Source: Bryopsis sp. KO-2023
Lineage: Eukaryota; Chlorophyta; Ulvophyceae; Bryopsidales; Bryopsidaceae
Reading direction: 5' to 3'
DNA: 61,370 bases
Assembly (NCBI GenBank): GCA_030272585.1
Contig: BSYQ01000021.1
Span: 1 to 61,370, forward strand
Below, piece after piece: positions 35,901 through 47,900 of this stretch (position 1 is its first letter; every line of letters starts with the position of its first letter). The notes under the pieces are model-generated. The model was not told the origin of the DNA, searched no databases, and saw only the letters and a list, made by a program, of their open reading frames with translations. Both the position numbers and the translations under genes were made by a program.

Positions 35901-38900
35901 GGGGTTTTGCGGACCCCTAAGGCTTGAACAGTGCTCTAAACGTTTTGGACGAATGACCCCCTAGGGAACTTGTTAAGCTGCGCTCCAGGTGAACACGACT
36001 TGATGTTCACCGTGAAGGGCGCCCCAGTCGGATCAAGTCCGTATCGAGTCTACGTTGAACCGGATGATCCAAGCCCAGAAAAGTCTTCCATAACATTCCA
36101 AAACGAAACACGAGAACGTGTTCCAATGATGGCTGGTGCATCCCTGCAGTTTGTCATAACGCTGAAAGTGCGTATCTTCAAACACACAGCCAAAACATGC
36201 TTGCGGAAGAGAAATGAACATGTTAGAGCAAGCGGCTATTGTGTTTCTCTTTGTTTGTCTTTTTATTGTTCATGTGTACACATACCCAAAAAGAGGTCAT
36301 GCTTATCTCCAAGTTTTGTGAGAACTCTCGGCCAGATCGTAAAGCGATGACTAATGTTGAATTGCAGGATCAACTCATGAACCTGGCCGATTTCACGAAT
36401 CAAGGAGAAAGACTGGCAGTTTCTTTCAAAATAATCTCAGCTAACGTGATTAACACGGACTTCAAGACAATAAAACCCTATTCCCATGATGTTGTTCATG
36501 TTGGGTGGGGTAGATATAATGTCGATGTGACGTGTCTGATCAAAGGTGAGAATTGTTGTCCCCAGGGAGTGGAATTTCTACTCAGGTTGTCTGTTCATAT
36601 TCTCTGGTTCACATTGTGTTCACATCTACTGAGGGCGAAAGAGAAACAATATTTTTTTTACATCATCGCCACAAGCAACCTGGTGGCGATGAATTTACCG
36701 CCTCACCCCCACTGGAAAAAGTTTTGCAGCTCCACGTATTGGTCTGAAATATCCAGTTTCTGAAGTATTTTTAACGGCAACAATCAATTAGACACTGTTC
36801 CCGCGAGTTCGCATCTGTTGTGTGGTCATCTTGGTATCATTTCAGTTTCCTCGTCTCTCTTGGCGAACGGTTGCGATGTTATTTTTTTCTGTCACACTAG
36901 CAAATTCATTTGTTATCACCGGAACGCTTGTTAATGCAGCGTGTATTTGAGTCATTCGATGGCTCTTCTACGATCTCTTCAGGGCTTTGGACAAAGGGTT
37001 CTTCAAGAATTGTGGGGATGCTTAAGTTCTTAATATTCCAAACGCAGATTCTATATCGATCGATGTGGGGAACATGGTGAAGTTTTGAGGGTCCTTTGAA
37101 TAGCATCAGGATGCTCCAACATCGTACGCAGTTTTGTGCAAAGTTATACGACCTGGAAATACATCAAGGGATTGATTGTGTTTGCTGAGTGGTTCAATTG
37201 AATAAGAGGTTTTTTTTTGGTTTGGTGTAGAGCAGTATCCAATGTTAGAGGATCATTATGAATATTCATATCAGTTCCTAATAAATTGTGAAAATCAAGA
37301 TAAAGTAGCTCGTTTCATTTTGGAATTGAGCGGGGCTCGCCGTTTTTTTATTTGAGAAATCAGGGGAATATGTGAAGTCTTGGAGGTGATTGTTTCGTTG
37401 TCGGTGCGGCTTCTCAGGCAATATGATTTTTGATTGGGGTGTGGATTTGAGTCAGCACCTGAAAAGACGCCTTTCACTGGCACAGGCACATACAAACTGG
37501 AAGCGAGGCTTCCAGAAAACAACCAGCATCTGTCAGGGAGTCCTGTAGAAATACATGTGTACCCAGGACAGGCTAATGCATCAATGAGCTCCATAGATTT
37601 CAACAATCAAATCTTTCCCTTGGTGTCAAAGGTGCGTGTGATGAAGGGAAAAGAGAGCAGCTGTACAAAACCAACACAACACATACACATGATATATACA
37701 TATATACAGTAGACGCCGCTTTATTAACCGCCGGATAATTAAATCCGTCGCTTTCTTAGCCCGAATCGCCAGGAACGGAATTTTCAGGGGGTGGGAACTA
37801 TCGTTTAATTAGCCCGGCCGTCAGCTAATTAACCACGCCACTCGCAAACTTCATACGCGAATGGTCGAACGAAGAACGCGCAGTGCAAAGGGAATTCGAA
37901 AACAGTCGAACAAAATGAACGGAATGCAAAGAGAATACAAAATCGTCTATTTTTTTGTCTGTTTCTGGACGTTATATGCGTTGCGATGGTAGTCGAAATG
38001 GAGCGCCAAGGATATCCCAATATGGAGGACTACGAGAAGACCCAAGACGGGATCATGGAGTTCCTTCGACGGCGTTTCAACTGCCAGGCCACTTTTTACG
38101 AGTTTTTTACAGTTTGATTCGAATGCGTGCGCGTCTGGGAGAGGGGAAATGTCGGACATCGGATTGTTAACCAATCGCTTTATTAGCCCGAGGGGGCGTG
38201 GCCCGAATGGGGTTAATAAAGCGGCGTCTACTGTATGTCTTTTCTGTTTCATTCATTGTTGAAGTACTGATTTAAGTCTCCACTGATTAGTGGTCTTGAG
38301 AAGCTTGGACTTGTATTAACCAACCTAAAGACTGCCAGAAAAAAAACAAAAAAAACTGCAGATATTGAACACTATTCCACTTTTCAATGTGCATGCTATT
38401 TCCTTACGGGCATGAATATTTTTTCAAGCACGTTTATCATAATAGTGACTTGTGGTGACGTTAAAATGTGGAGAGTTACACAAGGGATTTAAGCTCTGAG
38501 TAGGCTCGTTAATGATTCTTCTTGCAGGTCGGAGAATCATTGCAGGCACTCGTGGTTGAAAGAGATGAGCACGGCAATTTGTGCGAAGTGACAAATACCA
38601 CCAGTCTGGAAATTGAAGTCCAGCCCTCTGTTGGCAATACAACTCCTCCAGGAACTGACATTTTGTATACACCTACCGGAGCTCGAAAATTGCACATCGT
38701 ACCAGTTGTAGCTGGTTTGTACCATATGCGGGTGATGTTGTATGGGATCCCCATTCATAGTGACCATCATTTTATCGAATGGATGGTTCTTCCTGCCCAC
38801 ACTCCAAACGTCTCCTGGATATCACCGTCATCCTCACCAACACGTGGCTTTTCGAAGGTGATCTACCCCATTTCTTGTTCAATGAATGAATGATATGGTT

Positions 38901-41900
38901 ACGTATGATTACATGTTCCGTGAGGACTCCTCAGTGAGGAGCCACTCTGCTCCTATCGCAACCCAATACCAAACAATCACCTCATAAAAAAACAAATTGG
39001 ATCCAAACGCCCACCTGCAAGAAACACCAAAAGAGAAAACCCCTCCCCAATGAGTTCTGTCGATCCTAACCCCAAGATCCCCCGCCCTTAATGTCCAATT
39101 TATCTACGACCACTACATTTAGCACATCAAATTTCTCTAACACCAATTGGACAGCTCTTTCGCCTTGAATGATCTTGTAATCCGTATCTGACAAATTGAA
39201 CAAAATGGCCTCCAGTGGTCCGCTGTAATATCTACAGGGTATCAGTTTACTTCCAAAAAGCGGTTATAATCAGACAATCGATTTTTTGGGATTAGGTTTG
39301 ATCATTGTAACAGGAGAGTGGTATCTCCTTCACAATATAATCGACGTTTGTTTGAATAGGGACGGAAAGATCAACAAGTATAAGTTGAGTATTTGATTTG
39401 GACCTCTTTAGCTTTTGTATTTCCCAACACATACGATTCCTTGTTACAACAAAGGCCTGGGTTGTCAAGCATGCAATCCAGTCAATGCCACTTAAAGGGC
39501 ACACTCTATTAATATAATGTGGAATTTTCTAATAGAGAAGCATTGTATGTATCTAAAAAATTTAATCAATTTGGATTGATTATGATTGCTATCTGTCGTA
39601 ATAACAGTATTTTGATGCTTGTCAATTGGCAAATCAGCTTTGGGGGGGTATTTGATGTTTGATTGTTTGCTTGCTTCGGGGGAATTAATATCAATATTTG
39701 TATCGTTTCCAAATCAAAGCTCGGGAAATTGATGATCGCGCTATTTTTTTTTATTGAAGTGCTTTAAGCCTTGCTGGCTATGGGTTTTTCTTTGTATACC
39801 CCGATGCTGTAGGGTCTGCCTGGCATGTCTTGTAATATTGGTTGGTTGGATCGCAGATTTGGCTGGGAGGTAGCGATTTTTTCCCGTCGGCGACAGTTCA
39901 GTGTCGCTTCGGTGAGATTCTGATGCACGGAGACATCACATATGCCGAAAACACAGAATCTGATGCAGAAGAAATCGTAGTTGTGTGCACAACCCCCACT
40001 GTCGGTATTCCTATGCGTCAGCCAGTGTCAGTCATTTTCAACGACGTTGGAGTGGAGAGTTTCTCGAGTTTTGATGAAGTTGTGAGGTAGGTCATCACCA
40101 GAACCAAGTGGTGGGTGGGTGGGAACGCGAAAAAAGACGTCCTGTTCGTCCCAAACTAGCTCTAAATACTACCAACCCAAATATTCTCCTCCCAGATTCT
40201 GTCAGATCTCCACTAAGACACATAGCGTGCATTATGAAATAACGCTACAGTGCTTAATCAACTCAGGATATAACTAAAACCCTCCAAAAAAGACAATCAA
40301 TCAATCAATCAAAAGTTACAACCCACAACAAAAGAGAGGCATTACCCTCGGAAAGGTAATACTCTTTCAGGGCATGCTTCGTTGTGTTTTTTCGAGCAAA
40401 CATATTTCTTTGATTCAAGGTACGATCCTTCTAAGGTGCTTCTCCAAGAAGTCTCCCCTGGGTGGTGGCTTAACTCGGATGGCGCAGATTTTGTTAGCAT
40501 ATCAGGTCAGGGGCTGGAAACCACTGCCAACGATCTGCCCCAGTGTCTTTTCGAGCCGATTGTAGGTCAAATCAATATGGAGCAGAGAGTGGAGTCACTA
40601 ATGAGGCAATCTTCTCGCAATGCACTTGGAGCTTGTTCAGGGTGGCAAATTATCGAGGTATTTGAATAATATCCAAAATATTCTTCCATGTACCACACGC
40701 CATAGGCGTCCTTCGGGAGGTTAAACTTTCATGGTCTCTAGCTGTGCTCCAATAGTTTCCTTTTTCAGAGGTACAATAACCCAAGATTTCAAGCAAGGTA
40801 AACCAGAGAAGCAGAAAAGAATAAAATAACACTTGCCCCCCCCCCCTTCAAAATTTATACATCTCGAAAGAGCTCATGAAGATAAATTTCGAGCTACAAC
40901 AAAGCTGCTCTTCTGAGTTGCCTATTATTCCATGCAAAGTTCCATAATGTATGTTACAATTCTACTAGAATGGGGTATCCTGGAATTTTGATCGTCTCTT
41001 TTGCTCTCTTTACTTTTTTTTTGATGTTGATGATTGGTATGTAGAATATGACCAAGCCCAACTTTTCATGGGATGATGCTGTGGATTTATCCGAGGCTCA
41101 ATCACCCTCAGACCTTGCAGTCACAGATCAATCGATACAACCACTCGATTCTACCTCTTTTGACGCACCTGAGGTATCCCATGAGCTTTGGGAGGAAGAT
41201 TTATGGGTCGATACGCTCGATCTGGAGAAGCACGACACTCTATCACAGGACACATTGTGTTCCCTCGCTGTTCTAGAAAAGCTACCAGATCAAGGTAGAA
41301 AAAAAAGGAGACATTAAAAATAAGTGATGATACCAACTGTCAAGAAACTCAAAAGAGTATGTCCATCCGAAAAAGAACTCACAAGGTGATGATTTTCTTG
41401 TACAGAAAAGTGCAAAAGAAAGGGGATAAAAAAAGATCTCAAACACGGTTTCTTCAACAAACCCATGAAGTCAAGTTCAATCATAATGCTCAATTGTCAG
41501 ATCTGTCAGGAATCGAACAAATTCCTAATGAATCTCTTTTGTTGAGGGTTATTATTGATACAACTCTGAATTTCACTTTTCGACAAACTGTTTGACTACA
41601 AAGTCCCCTTTCCTTTGCCGGTTCATTTAAAATATCCACTCTATTGCATCACCATTCCCATCAAACTCTCAGTGATCCTTCACTTCTGATCAGCCTCCAT
41701 CGGTCAGAAAAAGATCCCGTTCCGTTCTAACAGGTTTTATATTGTACAATCGATGATCGATTGAACAAACAGCTAGAATTTGACGGATTGAGCAAAATAG
41801 GATATGCCAAAAACGTTTTGAAGCAATAGGACGCAAAAACTTTATCTCAACCTATCTAAACAATCGACAAGGGTGTGACTTCCATAAAAATTCATGAAAT

Positions 41901-44900
41901 CACACGAATCAACGCCCAATCCTACACAAACACATACTCCCCTGATTTATATACCTGATCAGGGTCCCCTCTAGTCCCCAAACCCCCCTCACCCTCGCCA
42001 CCCTTTTACTTCTCGGAGGTTTCCCAAGCCTCGTCGGTTCTACCCGCATATACCTACTTAACATCGTATCACTTTTGTTTCCAAGGTAGAAGTTTACAAA
42101 CCGTATCGGCACAGAAAGTTGGTGAACAGTCTTGGAGATGCAAGGTAAATGAAGGGCTGAATGGCCAATGGGTACAATTGTGGTTCTCAATCAATGGTCG
42201 AGATTTCGATGGACTGCCTGTGCTCAAGATGTTTACTACAGACTTTGACCCCAAACCTCAAGACGATGAGGTGTGGGTTTCTGAAGGAGGGTCAATCACC
42301 ATTCCGGTAGGTCTAGTTGTAGCCATCAAAATATCAACACATTTTTTCCCTCGACTCCAGAAGCAGACGTGTCTTGCGATGTCAGATACGCCCAATAAAC
42401 AGATGTTCCAGCAAACAGTAGCTAGTCTTTGCTTCCGTGCAAGCAACGGAATGAAAATCGTCGCGGACGTAACGGATAAACCCTCCTGTACTCAAAATAC
42501 AAGGGCTTGTACTCGGGTACGTCAAACTTTCGTGTCTCGACGCGCGACGGACAGAAAGAGCTGGAGTATTGGGCAAACATATTTCATACCATGTCAATGT
42601 TGTCGAGAGAAGCTAGCAAAGAATTATGGCGACACACTCCATACACTCCCAACATCTCAAATGAAAAACACATGCATCCCTGGCTTACGTCTGTATTTTT
42701 TCGTTGCTTTGCTTCGTCTGTCCGTCGCGCACGTGCTCGAGGATTCTCCCTCTCGTGTTTTTGTATTTCCTTCGAATAAAGAAGGAGATGCAATGGTAAT
42801 CTCTGTGTATCGCAATAATCGCAATGACCCCGGCATTGCCTTGGTCATCCCGTAAAAAGCCTCCACCCGTCGACTGATGTTTCAAGTTCAACTCCTAAAT
42901 GCTTTAGGTTTTTTTCAAGTGCACCGTAAAGTGCTTGATGGATCATTCGACGCACATTTAAACGTACGCCAGAATCTCGTCTGTAGAAACAGATCTGTTG
43001 CTGGATACACATCATAATAGTTTCCAGACACGCGGGTGTGTCCACTTTCGTTGTGCTCGTTGTAAAGAGCTTATGCTTACCAAGAATATTGCCGACATTT
43101 TGTTTCAAGTGCTACTTGGAGCGCTGTTAAGCTGAAATGATAGCTTGTTTCCCAGAGAAATAAGCAAGTCTCAAATTACGCAGGTCACAAGAAATGATCA
43201 CGTCGCAGCAGGCGATCCTACTCTCATCGGCATACACACCCCGCCAAAGTATGGCAGAGTGGAGGTTAGTGCTACATTGTGGACATCATCAAGCCGTTTG
43301 GCCAGTTTATTTCTGAACATAATACACTCGAAGATTTACAACAGGACCAATACTTGAAGAAAAGTATTTTTTTGAAACGACCCAAATCAAAGGCACATGT
43401 GCATGTGTACACCCCTTACGAACATTACATGTAATGTGAAATTCTAGACGTACCAATGAAAATACCTTATATTCTTTAGAGAGCATTCCCCTGGAACAAG
43501 TAGACGTGGTATGGCTTATGAATATCTCCTGTCGCGCGCGTACCTAACTCACACGAGGAGGCTGGTCTATTTTGTCGTAAGTCACCAGAACAATCATGGT
43601 AGCCAAATAGGATTTGTTGTTACGTCAGGTGGAGGAGGATGGATCCATTGCATATTTTTCTCAAACCTTGCCCCCAGCTAATTCCTTTTTACAAGACAAC
43701 ATCCAGTATGTCATGATGGATGCAAGGGAGAGGAGATCAATAGGAAAGATTATCATCCATGTCCAGCCTGCTCCTCCTAAAGTAATGCTCACCTCCCCCA
43801 TTTGAGTTGTGAGATTTAGAACCCAGCTCCAGGAGAAATGCTTGTGTTTGTAGACCTCCGAAAAATGAATAGAATGTTTGTGATTCCGAAGTAACATTAA
43901 GATTTTGTAGGAGTGGAAATTCCATCCTCACTGTGATCCGTGTTGCTCTATCAATCAACCGCAACGCCTTATAAATTTATCTGAAGCAAGGTTTCGACTG
44001 GACTGAAAGACCTCAAATAAAAACTGATGTCGTACCAAGAGTTGCCTGGGTCTTGATCATACTGGATCATGAACAGATTTGGATTAATTTATTCCTGATC
44101 ATCTGTGGATTCCTATTGTCATGTACAAAGGTAGAAGATCTGGAATCGCCTGGAATTGTGATGATTGAAGATGAAAGGCTATTGAGACTTAGGGATGGTC
44201 ATCCAAATCTTCGTATTGGCTATTCTAATGACTCGACAACCCTCAAGGTCATGTTTTCCTCTGAGGGTGGACATGTACTCTTCCAGTTGGAGACAGAAGA
44301 AACACACAATCGTGATATGACAAAAGATGAAAGCACGGAAGTCAGGGTGACTAACAATGGCCAAAGTAAGACAAAGTTAATTTTTCCAAAATTTCAGATG
44401 GATTCTTGTGATTGAAATTAATCCCAATGTCTTCCCCCCACCTCTCTCAGATGCATCATCACCGAACCAATCAATCTTAGGCCAGCTTTTTTTCCCAATA
44501 AACTTTTGGGGGGTTGCTGCCGTGCATCTCTGTTTCTGTTCTGTTCTGTTCTGTTTAGGCAGAACAGAGAACTGCTGTTGCACTGCTTGGATGGATGTTT
44601 GTTTGTTTGTTTCAATGTAAAGTTTGATCAACGCGATCATTTTGAGTCTTGATTTGATTTTCTTTGTGGCATACACATGTGGGTTTTTCCCTCCGATCGT
44701 AAACGGTTGGCTTGTTTGTCTTGACATGTGGCTACCATGCAAAATCTTACGGTTTGTTCAGGGAAAAGAACTTGTAAAATGGTAGCTTTTCCTTTGCGTT
44801 GTCTGCAACAATTTTTGAGCAATAGTAGAATATATGCATTCGTTATTGGCGACTTCTTTCTCCCTGGCTTTGTGAGCGAGCTCGTGGAAATTCGACGGCA

Positions 44901-47900
44901 AATTTCAAATTTTTTGGATTGTCTAGCTTTCTTCAAAAATAGCGAGTCAGCTTCTTCGGGTGTGATTGGTGATCGATTGTTTCAAAATCTGCGCGCCCTT
45001 AGTCTGTGCTGGGTTTTTGTGGAAGGTACTTTTTTTGGGGGGGGGGTTCCCAGGATATTCGAAGTGCTGCTATAACCGTGGTTTCCAGAGAAGAGAGTTT
45101 AAGATCGAATCATTTTTCATTGTGATGTGAGCTGATTTCTTTTTCGTGCAGCCCTGGCCATCACAGGCGTAGCTGAAGCTTTAACATCTGCCATTAGGAG
45201 AGTATCACTTTCACCAAGGAAAAATTTTAATGGACTTGAGACTGGAAAAATCTCAGTTTGCGATGACTTAGGACATTGTTCCCAGAGCACCTATGGCATA
45301 TTTGTTGTTGCGGTAAATGATCCACCGCAAGTGTATCTTTCTACTCCCCGCATTTTTGCGTCCTCATTTGATGGTTCCTCCGGGGATAACGAAGAATTTC
45401 AGCACTCTCGATACGTGTGTGTCGAGAATGATGGAATTGTTCCGGGTACGTTGCACGCACTACATCGGATTGTGGCCAAGTTGAGTAAATTGATAAACTC
45501 ATAAGAGAAGAGGAAATCAACCAAAAGGGAACACTTTCTGCTGAGTGTAGGTGCCTTAATGCACGTAAGACTCGAGGATGATGATGTCCACGATTGGAGG
45601 AGCGATCTGCGGGAACACAGTCTGCGAGTGATTCTTCTTGTTAAGAATGGGGATCTACATATACCGTTTGGCTCTTTGGAGCTCGATTATCAGAACCGCT
45701 CCACAACTGTTTTATCGCCAAGCAGTTTTTCGTATTTATCGAGTGACCAGTCAGACCGCAGCGTCAGCGAGGCAGAAGTTCGATTTTCGCCTCCGAATAC
45801 GTCAGGAGACGCATTGAACCGGCTAAATGACGTACTGTATGATGGAGACCTGTCCACTACAACCTTGACCATGGAAGGAACCCTGGAGGATTTGAACATT
45901 CTACTCAGTGATGTCGTGATTTGCAGTGGACGTCAGCAATTAACGTCGCAAGCAAGTCTTGAGGTTCGTGATTTTCCTGAATTCTTATGGTAGAGTAGAA
46001 AAAACAAACAAACAAACAAACAAACATCAATTACATTGTGTAGGAGAGACATTCTCCTATTACAATGATCAGTAAAAAATCAATCAAACAAACAAAAAAC
46101 GCCATGATTATATGCAAAGATGCCGCCCGGGCAAAACGGCCTCGTGTAATCTATTGCACAAAGTACAAGAAAATGTAGTTTGCAAGATCAAGAGAGCAGC
46201 GGACAAAAGTTTTTACAAAAAAACAATCAACCATGACATGCTCTTCCAGGCCAGGAGAAAACCTACAACATATTTGTACAAACATGTTAGACTGGCTGAA
46301 AATCAAGCAATGTTGCGGTAGAGGCTTGCTAATTGATATCTCAATGAGTGGTGCAAGCTAATCAATCAACTACATTGTGGGGCTCAAGACTGATAGATGA
46401 AATTTTTACCGAGTATTTTATGCTCTGGAAAAGGTTGGGACTGTTCATATTGCTCATCGCATGATTTTAGCCAAAGGCGACATTTCAGCATTACCTGGTT
46501 GGACTAAATCTGTGAAGAGATTTGCAGATCACTGTTACAGACAAGGGGAATTTCTATGAGAATATGAGTGACTTGGAGGAAGCCCTTCGAGACAAGATTA
46601 CGATCGTGGCGCCTCGACAAAGATGCAGTGTTTCTGAACAACGCACGTTCAGTACTTTTATGGATCCTAAACGATCCAACTGCATGAGTCAGGATGACGA
46701 AGAGGTATTTACACAACTCTACACGGAATGTGCACAAAAAGGATTCAATTGTAAAAAAAACTAATGGTCTGAAAACAACGTTTAGTGCTCTTGTACCAAA
46801 TAGCAATCAGTTAATTGAAGATCAAATTTCCTAAGGACCCCCTCTTGCTCCTGAAATGCATCGAACTGTATCAAGTTCGCATTGGTACAATGAAACGTCA
46901 GTTGTATCAAAACGGGTTGGACTTTTTTCCTTAGAACCCTCAAAAGGTGTAGATTCACCCCCAATGCATCCCATGAGCTCTAAAATTCTATATTTTCAGC
47001 TACCAACCATAATGTTTCACAAAAGGTAGTTCTGCAGAAAAGCTGAAGGAAGCTACAAGCCTCCTGACATGTTTTTTTCCACCTGAGACTTCTATACACT
47101 ATTTATCTTTGTGTTGGCAACAATTGTTAGAGAAAATTAGGAATATAAGGAATCTATTTATATTTGAGAAAATGAGGTGTGAAATCCTTTTTTCATTAAT
47201 GTGGAAATATAATGTGGAAGCGATTTTCACTACTACCAAATATTTGAACAAGCAAGCAAACAAGGGCTAGCAGTCGTAATCTGGTAACTGGGGCACTATC
47301 GCAATCCAACAGTGAAACAAACAAACAAACAAACATCAAATTACATTGTGTAGGAGATGCCGCTCTCTCTTTTTCTTCGATCGTTCGACAGGCTTCCTGG
47401 GAGTTGTATTCAGACACGATTTAACACTCTTACAACGATAGATAACAGTGAAACCATCCCCTCCCAGACCCCAATCAATAAATCAATCAATAATTGCAAC
47501 CCGAGACCCCAATGTGCCCACAATTACCCAAGAGACGCTGAATAGAAGAACATACATCATCAAAAACAACAAGCATCAGTACACACGAACAAGCAAGCAG
47601 ATACCTTACAGCAACTAAATTCCCACATCAATTATTGGATTTCGCAGGCAGCTGTCTTCGCAGACTTCGTCGATATGATTGCAAAAAAATCGGCAAGCAT
47701 CAACTCAGATCCCCTAGTGGCAAGCCGTGTTCGTGTCATGGACACACAGAGTTCGGCTGTCTTACTGAACCCTCAAAATCCAGCTTTCACCACAGCAGGT
47801 TCGCTTCATTCCCTGTAATTTCTTTCCTCTTTCGAGGATCTTGTGAATTCGTGCTTTGTCAAGTCAAACTTTAATGTCAGCATGCAACACTGATTAATTG

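Noticed and set aside
41406..41595. Longer frame KVQKKGDKKRSQ... through exon 56
   Set aside because: It breaks phase with both neighbouring exons. The EKCKRKG frame ending at 41495 keeps phase on both sides.
42307..42855. Long + strand open frame after exon 57
   Set aside because: It is read-through from the exon past a good gtaggt donor. Exon 58 at 43184 continues the cadherin-like pattern exactly.
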